The notes beneath the pieces were generated by a model. That model worked only from the letters and a program-made list of their open reading frames with translations, was not told the origin of the DNA and did not search any database. A DNA stretch of 47,846 bases, from the NCBI GenBank assembly GCA_018398765.1, contig JAHBMJ010000447.1:1-47846 (forward strand), in the 5' to 3' direction. The position numbers and the translations under genes were made by a program. Positions 1 through 11,400 of the stretch are shown here, in pieces. How positions within the stretch are numbered: the stretch's first letter is position 1; each line of letters starts with the position of its first letter. The DNA is from Chromera velia. Taxonomy: Eukaryota; Sar; Chromeraceae.

Positions 1-140
1 CCCCCATCACGCCCATGCCAGCACCGCCCCCGCCCATCATGCCTGCGCCACCTCCGACTACCCCCATCACGCCCATACCAGCACCGCCCCCGCCCATCAT
101 GCCTGCGCCACCTCCGACTACCCCCATCACGCCCATGCCA
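1..140. repeat. 60-bp tandem repeat, about 2.3 copies
   Basis: Positions 1-60 and 61-120 are nearly identical and 121-140 begins a third copy. In the minus-strand exon each unit encodes 20 residues rich in Gly and Met (GGGAGMMGGGGAGMGVMG). The array continues past the window edge. Confidence 0.9.
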
Positions 141-2350
141 GCGCTGCCCATCATACCTGTGTCAACCCCACCCCCGCCCACCATGCCCATAGCGTCTGAG
201 CCACCTCCAGCCATCATGCCCATCCCACCCCCTGGACCCGCTGACGAGGCAGCACCGACTCCGGAACGACTTGCCACAGGGCCAGACTGGACAGGGATGG
301 GGGCAGGGAAGAGCCCTACCCAGTCAGTTGAACCCACAGCCCACACTTGATTGGGTTTCCAGTAGCCATGGACATACTGCAAAAAAGACGGGAAGGAAGG
401 AAGGAAAAAAAGAGGGAAGAAAGGAAGGAAGGAAGGAAGGAAGGAAGGGAGGAACGGACAAATGCATATCAGCAAAGCAGATCACTACAAAAATGAAATA
501 AGGGAAATCAGGGCGTAATGGCCGGGGTTCAAGGAAAAACTCCCCACTCACTGGTTGACTGATTTGCTGCCCTTGTCTGCTCTGCCCCTCTCCCCTTGAT
601 ACATAGAAAAAATTGCATGGTGGAATGTCCACATCCCGGCCCTGCATTTCCCTTCCACGCCCCGAACGGTGGAATGAGCGATTTCCTCTGATGGAACCGG
701 GATTGACAGCAAAGCTACTTCCTCAACAAAAGAGAGAGCCAGCTGGGGCAAGAGAGAGAGAGAGAATCAGAGGGAGGGTTGCAGAGCGGCATCGCAGGCA
801 GACAAGATGAAGGAAGATACGGCAGAGAGAGAAGTGTGAGGCCAAACTTAAAGGTAGGAAGGAGGCCCTGAGGAAGAAAGCCGACGATTCCTCTGGTTGA
901 GCCAGAGAAAAAATAAAGGAAATAGAATGGCAGAAACGGAAGGAAATCCAGAAAGCTGAGAGATACAGTCAGTGACGCCTTCACTGCTCCTTCTGAGCGA
1001 GAGTCCACACCGACCGACCATCATGCCTATGCAGGAGAACACAAAATCGGCAGCCGACGGCGGTCCCTGCAGTTCCTTCAGCTGCCTCGGAGCCAGAGGG
1101 GGTCCAGGGGGGTCGTCGTCGGTAGTCTCTCCCAGGTGTGCAAAGACTTGAAGGGCATGAGGGGACGTCTCCTGCCGACATGAACACTCATTCACATATG
1201 CAAAAACACACGGGAGACATTCCATAACTCCGTAACAGAACAAAACACTGATTTTGGCAAGAAGGGAGGCAGACAGGCAAGATGGCAGGTAGATACTCAC
1301 TGTCAGTCAGTGAGAAAGGAAGTGAGTAAATGAGTAGGGCAATCAACCTGCCAGGCGTTCTTCGAACCAGCCTGTCAATCAGTCTTTGAGTGGGTGATTC
1401 CCGAAATTGGCTTGTGAGCCTTGTACCAGACAATAAAATCGACGGACAAATTAAGTGGATCGAGACGCGAGGCTGACCAGACAGGCTCCGACTTGAGAGC
1501 ACACAACGACGTCAGACACCACCAGCTCCCTCACCAACGGTGTCTGGAGGCATTCGTCAAAAAGTCGCTGCGTGAAATTGTCAGGGCCTTCCAACCATTT
1601 CTCAGAGATCATCTGCATACACAAACAGACAAATCGGGCGAGAGGTTTACAACCAGTCGTTTTGTTCGTTGTATTTCTGAATCACCATTGTACCAGACTG
1701 AAGCTGAACCACGCTGCGCCTCTTGTCTGTCTTCCCCGGAAGTCCCATTCATTCAGCCAGAGGCCGCTGAACATCGATTCTCTTTGCAGCGCCTGCGAGG
1801 ACAGCCTACGGCAAGGCACGGAAATGATCCAACACTCCCATGCACGCACAGATGCCACTGCGTTGGAAGTCAGGGCGCTTTCGACTTTCATTCTCTGGCC
1901 TCACCACATCCAATTAAGCCTTTGCCTGATGTTTCGGCTTTGCGTACCCACCTTGCACAAGAGGATTTTCAGGACCCCCTGCCGGCACTCCGGCTCTGGC
2001 TGCAGGAAGTCCACAAGCTGCAGCAGTCCGATCGCGTCTCCCTTCTGCGTCTTGTTCAGGTCGGTCACGGCGAGGGTGACGAGTCGGCTGTGGAATCTGT
2101 CGTCAGGCAGGGAGACCAAAGTGGCCACAGGGGACCCTGAGGTCTCTGCGAACCGAACTTTCTGCAAAGAAAGAAATGCAATGGGTCCAAATCAGTTTCA
2201 ATTCCTGAAAAACAACAAGCTGGACCTCGAAGCTTTGCGACTGACGTTTGCGAAGAAGCCATAGAGCTTCACGATGTCGGGAGGCACTGTGATCTCTTCC
2301 CCGTCAGCACACTTCACGGTCAGGGACGACGAAGTCCCACCCTCTGGCAT
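1..2350 (-). CDS. Multi-exon protein, SKP1/BTB-like N-terminus, Gly/Met-rich C-terminus (3' end cut off)
   Basis: Exons supported by acceptor, donor and phase: 2246-2350, 1952-2161, 1535-1612, 1019-1171, 552-641 and 1-376 (runs off the window). All junctions are phase 0, which makes the chain coherent; one more exon near 1700-1810 is possible. The ATG at 2350 is chosen because it follows a stop-rich leader, but a TTTTCAG acceptor lies directly before it, so upstream exons are not excluded. The first two exons (105 aa, starting MPEGGTSSSLTVKCADGEEI) look like a SKP1/BTB fold: a strand-rich start, then LLQLVDFLQPEPE near the end. Exon 552-641 joins 376 to give a segment with STDWVGLF, reminiscent of the SKICH-type DWVGLF motif. 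The last exon becomes a 20-residue Gly/Met repeat. Product not identified; fold assignments are inference and weak. Confidence 0.55.
388..450. repeat. (GGAA)n / (TTCC)n microsatellite in an intron
   Basis: On the minus (sense) strand this is a TTCC-rich pyrimidine tract that ends just upstream of the GCAG acceptor at 377-380, so it takes the position of a polypyrimidine tract for the last exon. Confidence 0.85.
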
Positions 2351-2860
2351 TCTGAAAACGAGAGAAAACCACGGGGGCTCTCGGGCGTTTCAGTGATTGA
2401 GGCGCCACAGATTTCAGTTCTCTGAAAAGACAAGAAAAGAAATTGTTGACAGCTTTCTGCGCAGACCGTCCAGAGCCCTCTCTCTACCGATTTCGCTCCA
2501 CACAGCGCTCGTCGATATGTCTGCCCGGAAGACTCTGTCGGAACGGTAATATATATACGGACTCAACGTACGGATTTCAACGGTCAATGATGCCAGGAGA
2601 GTCACGAGAGTACTTGTCGATCAAATCTTCGATCATCTTCAATTCATCCTCTTTCTAATCTCCTGCGTGACAAAACACAAAGTTTGTGTATACTCCTGCG
2701 CGCGCCTGCAATACAAGCAGCCATTGAACACAACAAAGAAGAAATGCTTGACTTAGATTATCGCACTGATAGACACACCACGGCCTTTAAATTATGTAGT
2801 GCTGTGCTGTGGAAGCCTTGCGATGTCACGTTCTCTCCTTCCTATCAGGTCTATTGGTAG
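2351..2860. promoter_or_regulatory. Divergent intergenic spacer
   Basis: About 500 bases between two genes transcribed away from each other. A TTTTCAG acceptor-like site at about 2418 on the minus strand suggests a 5' UTR intron for the leftward gene. No convincing TATA box or other promoter element was recognised; calling it a shared promoter is inference from orientation. Confidence 0.35.
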
Positions 2861-5071
2861 TCAGCGTGGGGTGGACGAGGTCGCGGCATCTCGTCTGAAG
2901 GAGACGGGGAGCGGCTTTTCTGGTTTCCCCCCAACTCTTTGCTTGCCAAGGAGGTCGTGAAGCTGCAGTCACCTGCGTATTCGCAAGGAAATCTGCTCAA
3001 GTTGGCGGGTTTTCTGTGGCTGTACACCCAGTGGAAGTTTTTTTCACCTGTAGCGAAATTCTCTGGGTATGTTGCATTTGTCAATGAGATACGGACAAGT
3101 GTGGGGTTCTGGGAGAAGGCTTTTCTCGTCATCATCCCCTTTTCAAGCTTTCTGAATTCACTTATTTTCGCCTTCTTGATCCTCCTGGATAGAGGGGGAC
3201 TCAGAGCCCTTCCGGTTCTGAGCTACCGGCTCTACAGAGGCCTGCAGGCGCTGGCTAAAGGGGGGCAGAGATTGACGGGGGTTCTGATTGGCGTGGTCTT
3301 TCTGCTCAGTATCCCCGGGTTCTTTTGCGCCCGTTCAGCTTACCAAAAAGCCAGAGACCAGTTCCCGTACCCATGCAAACTGGCGCCCCCGGATAATATC
3401 TTTGACACTCACAGTGGCTGGGAGTCACAGTCGACCAATGGAACGACTGTTACAGAGCTTGACGCAGAAGCAGAAGAAGAAGGCTCGTTGCACGCGGCTT
3501 GTAACTTTACCACTTCCATGAGGATAGAAATGTGCTTCTGGGCTCTTTTCTCGCTAGTGCTTCTGGTATTCATGTTGTGGAGCAAAATCTGTTCGCAGAG
3601 TACCGAGACCCGGACTTGTCCTGTGTCTCACCGGCAGCTGCAAATGGCAGGAGCAGAAGGGGGCGCGACGGAGGGTGAGGGAGAGAGGGAGGCCGAAGTT
3701 AAAGTTTTGAGGAGGCCGAGACCAGGCCCGTCCGTGTCTCCCTTGAATCCCACAGAGGTGCAGATCCTGCGAGATTGGCAGTCAGGGGACACTAGACCGG
3801 GTGGCAGCGCAGTGGAGGGCATGTGTTAAATTTGCGGAAAGAAAGAAAAGGAAAGAGGAGAATGCATCTTCTTGCTGCCGATGCTGCTCGTGCTGTTGCA
3901 GCCGGACATGCTCGCGGTGGTTTTGTCTTTGCTGCTGTTTGCTTGCCTTCTGTAAACTGGTGCAGAGGGGCATTGATGATGCATTCAGAATTGCAGCTAG
4001 TCAACAGGTAAGCTTGTTTGCCTGCATCTCCGCTTTCTCTGTCACCTCAGCTTCATTGATTGTGCTCAATGTAGACAAGCCCTACTCTGTTCCAATTTTC
4101 TTTAAATTGATGCTTAGTGGTCTTGTATATTTTCGGATGTTTGAGGGGGTGGTCTGATTTTGACTTCAATTATGTGTTTCTTTTCACATGGCCTGCAGAG
4201 ATGGTCAGAGGAGGACGCTTCCACTTTTCTCGTTCTAATCGTTCTCTACCCACTATACTTGCCTGTGTTTAACTCCACCCATTTGTTCATTTTACGTTTG
4301 TTTCATGTCTGTGATCTGCAGGAGCCCTGGATAGAAGAGGAACCTCCTGAGCTTTTTGAGGAGGAAGAGGAAAGAGGCGGGGGAGGTGGAGTGAGCGCGG
4401 GTCCCCTGTCTGTTGTTGTCTCCTTCGACGTGCTTTTGAATCTCCTGAAAGGGCTTGAGGCGGGGGAGCTCCGGTGGCATGAGGAGACGCTCTTCGAAGA
4501 GGGTGTGGCAACGGGAGCAGAAGGGGGAGGCACGGAGGGTGTAAGGGCGGAAATCCGAGAGGCAGAGGCCGGCAGCCCCTCCTACTCGCTCTTCCTCCAC
4601 CTGACCACGGGACCGACCCGTTGTTGCCACGTGTGCAAGGGCCGCTTCTGCAGGAGTAGGGGGAAGGGGGCGGCAGAGGCCCACGATGTAATACAGATGC
4701 AGGAATTAGGTGGCCAGACAGAGGAGTCCAACGCGGTGGAAGAAGGTTCTGATCCGATTGTTCGGGTTCAGTCAGTCTCCGCCGGGAGGGAGTCGTCCCA
4801 GACAGAGGCTGAAGCTGACTCTGCAGCCGAGTTTGACTCAGAGGTTGATCCTGTCAGTCAGGGGGGTGGGCGGGTGGGGGGGAGGGACCCCGACTCCGGG
4901 TTGCTTGTTCGGATGGCGTGCTGCAGTGTGATCCTCCACAGGAAGTGCATGGTTTTGGAGTTGTCGCATGTGGCTGTGTGCCCCTCCTGCAATGCCCCCA
5001 TAAGGCTAGTTGCACAGCATCTGGAGTGGTACAGGCAACTCTCTCCGTTCCTCGATGTGAGAGTCGTATAA
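2861..5071 (+). CDS. Membrane-anchored RING-finger-like protein (probable E3 ubiquitin ligase)
   Basis: An open frame from 2861 to 3829 holds at least three hydrophobic spans (around 3127-3195, 3274-3336 and 3529-3585), an NGTT/NFTT-containing acidic loop between the last two, and a basic tail. The start is unresolved: no in-frame ATG lies before the first spans. A second frame, open to a good donor (CAACAG|GTAAGC, exon end 4007), encodes a Cys-string plus hydrophobic stretch (CCRCCSCCC, then WFCLCCCLLAF) and splices in phase 0 to the last exon 4322-5071. That exon has an acidic region and a RING-like finger: CHVC near 4624, then after about 95 residues CCSVILHRKC and CPSCNAPI near 4918-5010. 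The junction between the first frame and the Cys-rich frame (possibly GTGAGG at 3671 to TAG at 3795) is a guess, so two separate genes remain possible. Confidence 0.5.
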
Positions 5072-5267
5072 AGAGAGGGATACGATCGGATATAAGTTTA
5101 CCGAGATGTGTTTTGACGCAAAATTTCTGTGCTGTTACATGTGAACCTACATGAGCTCCGATGCACTTGTGTGGAATGTTGTGAATGAACGCGAGGTTGT
5201 GAGTGGATTGTCGTTCGACGTTTGATCTAGCACCTACCCTACCCTGTACCCTGACTATCCGAACCAG

Positions 5268-5738
5268 ATGCCCATCCCACACTCCTTCTCGTCCCAAGCC
5301 ACTGCACATATCCAGGCAGCTATGAACGCAGATACCCTGACTGAGGAGGGAGTCGCAGCATGGAGAGAGAACCTCTCAGAGGTCACCACACCAACCACAA
5401 CAACAAACAGCGAGACCAAAAAAGAGGAGACTCACCGATATAACCCCTTCGCCCCGCAGTCTCCTCATCCAGTCTTCCAGCAACCTGACATCAACCCTGA
5501 CGTGCTTCCGCATGTCATCAAGCAGGAAGATATCAAACAGGAGGAAGTGGCAGCCCAGAAAAAAGTAAAGAGAGTAGTTATCAAGGGAAGAGAGAGACTC
5601 GTGGAGAGCATCGAGGACAAAGTTCAGAGGAGGAAGAACCCCGCTTACAGATGTATTCGATACCCAGTGGACTCTCGAACCTGGGCGGTGACCAAGGTGA
5701 AAGTCACGATGGAGAGAATTGGGCGCGCCGAACAGTGA
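5268..5738 (+). CDS. Hypothetical protein, 156 aa, charged
   Basis: Uninterrupted ATG-to-TGA frame with no hydrophobic segment. The N-terminal third is Thr/Glu-rich, the middle is Pro-rich (NPFAPQSPHPVFQQPD), then two closely spaced IKQE-type motifs that match the SUMO-attachment pattern (hydrophobic-Lys-x-Glu), followed by a basic C-terminal half (KKVKRVVIKGRERLVESIED). I do not recognise a family. An AG lies directly before the ATG, so it could also be the last exon of a longer gene. It borders an AT-rich repeat island, and a retroelement-related origin cannot be excluded. Confidence 0.45.
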   Translation: MPIPHSFSSQATAHIQAAMNADTLTEEGVAAWRENLSEVTTPTTTTNSETKKEETHRYNPFAPQSPHPVFQQPDINPDVLPHVIKQEDIKQEEVAAQKKVKRVVIKGRERLVESIEDKVQRRKNPAYRCIRYPVDSRTWAVTKVKVTMERIGRAEQ

Positions 5739-7560
5739 ATTTTTTTTTTTCCCTCGCGGTCGCGCGATCTCGAGTGCTTTGCGGGGCCGCGCGCGCTCAT
5801 AATTAAGATGTTGCGATGATGCATGCATGCATTACGATGAGGTACGATAAAATATACGTCGCAATATTGCTCTGAGTGTTACTCTATGATGATGTGCTGC
5901 GATGCTCCGGTGGTGCATGGATCGCTAATTGGATTAAATGTGCGGCTTCCCTCATGATTTAGCTCGATTAATCCGTTCGATGAGTCTGTGAAGTCCACAT
6001 GTCAGTGCGTGAATTGTATATGGTGTGTGCATGTGCATAACCAATGTGCGAGAGTGTTTATGAATACGTTACGGTATTACTACATGCATGCGGTGCTGAA
6101 AAAAAAAAAGAATGGTTATAGGAACATACGATCTGAAACAGTCTTTGAAGTACAAAAAAAAAAAAATATACACACAACCTTAAGAATCGGTGAAGCATCA
6201 AAAATGTCAAATTTTTTTTTTTACGACCGTACTGAACTCTATATAGTATTAATTGCCTAGAAAGGAGCGAATGCTATGAATGCTATGTGATTATATCATA
6301 TATGAATCGAGCGTGGAATCTCGATCTTAGAAAGGGGTGAATGCTATGCGCTATCAAAGCGTAACTAGAAAGAAAATGAGAATTAAATAAATTGACTTAA
6401 TCGAAAATAGTGCTAAGCAAAAGAGAATGGTGTGTATCGCTTACGTTCATGACTTAGTGGTTAACATACAACATTAACAAACAGAAGATCATAGGTTCAA
6501 TCTTCGCTACCTGCCTTTTTAAGGATCAACAAGAAAAGAGACGAGACGTTAACGTCCTGTACTATACAGATTTTGGCCTGTCGTATTTCGATCGAAATCA
6601 CATGAAAGACTTCCGAAAGACTTTCTAGAAGACTACTATGAAAGCCGATCGATCGCCGAATCGCAACAAAGCTCCATACTCCTGACATCGATCGAGTTTG
6701 TCACTGGAGATCGACCTGAACCACTCTAGCGACATCCGGCGACATCAAGCCCTGAAGACCCTTGAACCTCTGCAAGCACTCACTAGCGCCAACCCCTCTA
6801 AGTAGACCTTAACAGCACAGTGGTTTAAAAAAAAAAAAATAGACCTTTCCAGATTTTTTTTTCTTTTCTTTTTTTCTACGAAGGATTTCCTAGAGCACCT
6901 CTAGGAGCACCTAGAAGAGCACCTTTTAGAAGTACTTTTAAACTAACTTCCTTGCGAACTTATTACTTAACTCAAAGTTTTAAACATCTTTCAACCCTAC
7001 TTTCAACCCTAGTTCTAGTCCTAGTTGTTATTGTACGTTTGTCTCTACTAGTGTCTTCAGCATTCCATCATCGACTTTGTTGAACACGGACCAACCGATC
7101 TTTTTTCCCTTGTTCAACTACACTGTCACCTAAAAATTATTTAACCAACTGCTAGTCATTTAACCTTGTTCAACCGCTAGTCATTTAACCTTTATTTTTT
7201 TTTACATATACAATAAAATTTTAAATAATAATAAAAAAAAGAATAAACGTTTTCAGATTTTTTTTTTTTACCACTGTGCGTCGCCTAGATATATACAACC
7301 CTAGATACAACCCTCATAAACACCGCCGCAGCGACTAATTATATGTATTATATAAAAATTTTCTACTATCAGACTACTGATCAAACCTATTGTAGAAAGA
7401 ACTCCTAGTCTAGGAAGAACGAAAAAATAAATAAAGATATGCAATTTAAGAAAGTTTAGGCCTAAGTTTTGACTGCATATATATGGATTTGTATAATAAG
7501 TATATACTAGTAACGACATTAACGATTCAAGTTGACCAATAAGTGTTTTCCAAGTCGATT
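5739..7560. other. AT-rich non-coding island
   Basis: Base composition shifts sharply to AT-rich, with many A and T runs of 9-13 bases (about 6100, 6155, 6211, 6829, 7195, 7257). A short unit reading GAATGCTATG recurs near 6270 and 6345. No open frame looks coding. The A-runs and the tRNA-like block at 6445 suggest layered retroposed short elements. Confidence 0.6.
6445..6839 (+). mobile_element. Possible tRNA-derived SINE with poly(A) end
   Basis: A box-A-like motif (ACTTAGTGGTTAACAT, from 6452) is followed about 40 bases later by a box-B-like motif (GGTTCAATCTTCG, from 6493), the spacing of an internal RNA polymerase III promoter. The anticodon-arm and T-arm stems do not pair well, so this is not a functional tRNA. 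The unit can be followed to a 13-base A run at 6827-6839. Boundaries and orientation are inferred. Confidence 0.4.
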
Positions 7561-8177
7561 ACATTTCACTGCATGTCTTTAATCACGCAAATGCGTGTAT
7601 CACCCCACCTTTCACCTCGTTCCCAGTTTCCTGAGGCATTTTCCCCTTTGAACCCTTCGGTCCCTTCCCCCCTCCCCTATAAAGTTGACCCCACTGACTC
7701 AAAACTGAACAGCTGCCGGGTCTGTTCCGTCTAGGAAAATCACCATCGCACCTCCCCTGTACGTCTCCCTGTACCCAACCCCGCCTGCATGTAGACCTCT
7801 GCATGAGACGCACCCGAACAGGAAGACGCGAGACAACCAAGCCAGTAAGCCTTTCTCTCCCTCCCTCCTTGCATGCAGAAGCCTTTGAAGGCCACATGCA
7901 GCCTGCCTGCTACGCTCGACCCATCGACCCGCAGGGCCAGCCAGCCCAGGACTACCTCATGGCCCAATCATGCAAGCTCCCTTCAGTGAACAAACCAGGT
8001 GCTTCTGCCTCGCTTGCCCCACCCTCATTAGACAGACTTTTCTTCCTTCTTCATTTTTTTTCTTCTCTGCGTTAAAAATTCCTGCACAACTTCAAGCACC
8101 CTTTGCTTTCTTTCGGAAAGGGTTCTTCTCTCTTTCAATTTTGCTTCCTCATGCACAGATGAATCGTCCGTTCCTCA
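7561..8177. other. Intergenic region with one weak exon candidate
   Basis: GC content returns to the coding-region level. A CTATAAA at 7678 and a plus-strand segment at 7878-7998 flanked by AG and GT (translating to peptides such as PIDPQGQPAQDYLMAQ) could be exon material, but there is no start, stop or homology to support a gene. The SF3B1 3' UTR must lie at the right end. Confidence 0.3.
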
Positions 8178-8372
8178 TCATAGAACGAAGAAGAGTTCCG
8201 TTCTCTTGTACGACCGCTGTTTCATTTTCCGAATCTCGTCAAGTTGCAATTCTTCAGGCAGCCCCTGCAGCATGATCTCGTGGTCGGGTGGGAGCTTCGG
8301 GAAGAAGGCCACCAACGCGTCCTGGTGCCCTATGTAGATCTGGTTGTAGATGCGCCAGTAGACCTCCCGAAT

Positions 8373-8439
<67 letters not shown>

Positions 8440-11400
8440 CGTACATTCATCATATTCAGCAAATGAGAAACAAGAGTTCAAACGGGAACACAGACTACCC
8501 AAAAGGCCAAGACACGAAACAGAGAGGGTCAGCCGGATACAGAGAGAATGGTCGTAGAATACTGCCTTCACGCCACAAAACTCGAAGACTGCCGTTCGGG
8601 GGCCCAAAGAGAGAAAGAACATACTACTCAATTCCCTCACACACGGCCCACTGACCCTCCTTGCAGGGTGCCACAGTCCCCTCATCACATAGTTCAGCAT
8701 CACACCCGCCCCCAGGGACACGCGGAACCCGTCCACTGCATCGAACACGGCCTGCAGAGAGAGAAACAAACAAACAGACAGACGGATGAAGAAAAAAAAG
8801 TCCGGCAGTCGATTGGTCGGTCGGGCAGGTCGGAAAAGAAAAAGATTTTTGGGGGGAAGACTTGAGGGACCCAGAGAGGAAAGCTAGGCGGAAAGAAGAA
8901 GACTTGGACATCTCCCGTCGAGATTCGGAGGTGGGGGGCAAAAAGACCGCCATGAAGAACAAACACGGGAAGGCAGACAACAGAGCGGGCAGGCAGAGAA
9001 GGAAAAGGAGAGGCAGGCAGACTGCAGACCTGAATGAGGTGGGGAGAATTCTCGAAGATGTTCGGCCAAACAAAGTTCAGGAGATGTTGCAGAACCTCCT
9101 CGCACCCTAGTCCCTGGACCCCCAGGGCCAAGTGTTTGCACGCCCACGTTGCGGTCTGTCGGTGCACCAGGTCGCGGTCTGTCAGGGCATCCTCGAGTAC
9201 AGGGACGGCTGTATACACATAGTCCTGCAGCCAGACAAAGAAACAGAGGGGGTTCATTGAAGATCTTTTGGCCTCGACAAAAGCATGTATGGACAAATAC
9301 GAACCCAACAGATACCAGGAGGAGACAAGGAAGCGGCGGGAAGCAAGCAGAGGTATACCATGCTATTCTTGATGGCTTATAAACTGAGAGAGACGCCCTC
9401 ACTCATTTGCTGTCTGCCCGACTGACTGACCTTCCCCATTTCCCCGATGTACTCAAACATGAAGGAGAGGGACTTCAAAACTCCATTCCGAACGTTCAAC
9501 TCCGGCACCTTATACTCCTGCATCAGGGCAGGCAGCACCGTGTACGGCCCGCACGTCTCCGCCACGATCGCGATCGCCACCGTCGTGCACACACGGAGCT
9601 GTCGCTCTTGGACCTGCAGGGGAGAGGCAAGGAAGCAAGAAAGCCAGTTATTCATTTCAAGAATCTTCACAACGGTCTGAGTCCTGTGCAGGCGTATGAG
9701 AGTGTATTTTGGGCAAATCGGTGGTTCTTGCAAGGAGGATGGGAAGAAACGCATGGAAAATAGTGGAGGGAAAGGAGGGAAAATCTGATTCTGCGGGAGT
9801 GAAAAGACGAGAGAAGGAAAAACTGGAAACCCCAACAGTTCCAGGATAGGTGAAACAGACAACATCCGAAAACCTGCTCGGTGTCTTCTTCGCTTGAGGA
9901 CACGCAAAAGAAAATTCAAAGTAATGCACACGTCCTGCCTGTCTGACCTTCAAGTTATTCAACAGTGTCGCGATGACGTCATGGGGTCCGATGGCTTTGG
10001 CAATGTACCCGAAGGTGTTCACTGTGGCCCTGCGGATTGCCTTCTTGTGGGCCTGCAGGGAGGCAGGGGAACGGAAGCGAAGGGAAGGGAGAAAGAGAGC
10101 GGTGTAGCGAGAAACGTGACGGGGCATTTAAATACAGAGCAGAAAGGCGTGTTTCGCTGTCCTGCTGCCCGGCAAATGGACTCGAACAAAAAAGTGAAAG
10201 AGCCGAGACAAAGTCCAGCTGCTGGTCGAGTGTACGAAGAGAGAGAGAGAGAGAGAGAAGTAAAGGAAAGATGAGAGGTCAGGCGACTTTTTTTTGACTC
10301 TTCCTTCGCACCAATTAGAGACAGACCTTAAGGAGTTCGAGGAGTTCGAAGCAGATGCGGTCCCATTCTTTGGGAGAGATCATGTCTGCCCCCCTGTCTG
10401 CGATTCTCCCAACCAGATCGATGCAGTTCTCCTGCACCTTCTCGTGCCTGTTCTTCAAGATCGGGGTCAGTCTTGGGAGCAAGTCCTTGATGGGAGGCTG
10501 CATGTTCTGCATCCCGATCACGTTCACGATTCCCTTCAGGGCACCCAGAATGGACCCGAGCACCTGAACGGAGAGAAAGGAAGCGAGGGAGGGAAGGAAA
10601 AAAAAAATGTACCTGCACATCTACTTGACAGGCAACAGATGAAAGGGTTGGAGGACCTTGCTTCTTTCTTTGTCTACGCTGCACCCCAACATTCTCAGCC
10701 GGGAGGTCCAACGGAAGGCACTACCCCCCCCCCACCTTCCGACTCGCTGCACAGACCCCTGTTTACACATTCTAAATCGACAACAAATAATCAGCGGACC
10801 GAGCACAAATGTACACAAACCCGACCCTCCCTGCCTGCCTACTGACGCACGCACCTCAGGATACTCCTCCCCCAGGTATTCGTACAAGAAGAGACCCAAG
10901 TTCGCCAACAGCGTCTCCTCCTCGCACAGCTTCATCACCCCAGCAAGTCGAGCAACCAGGTCGGCTGCCTGCTGTCTCACACGCGCATTCGGCACGTTGA
11001 GGCGCCACCTGACCATCCCGCCAATCTGGGGCAGGTACGGCTTCACGCGTCTCCCGAGGCAATTCACGATGGTGCCGAAACCGTTCAGCATCACAGACGT
11101 GTCGTCGCTTGACTGCACGACCGGTCACATGGAAGGAACACAACACGAGGTCATCTATGCCAAGAAAACCGCGCGTGAATAGAAAGAAAGCGGGCGTCTC
11201 CCTCGCTGTTTCCCTCGAGGATAAAAAACCAGCAAGCTGTCAGCCAGAAAGCCGAATTGAAAAGATGATTGGATAGAATGGCAGAGAGGAAGACAAACAC
11301 TCGGTCACGACGTGCAGCCAGCAACCGTTTCCGACAGACTGAAAGACTGCCTATCTCTCTCCCTCACTCACTCACTCCCTGACCTGTTCCTGGAATGCGT

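Noticed and set aside
1421..2264. Plus-strand frames of 230-240 codons
   Set aside because: Overlap the minus-strand exons at 1535-1612, 1952-2161 and 2246-2350, which have matching splice sites and phase; the plus frames lack any recognisable domain.
6445..6520. Functional tRNA gene
   Set aside because: The A- and B-box motifs are present but acceptor, anticodon and T stems do not pair.
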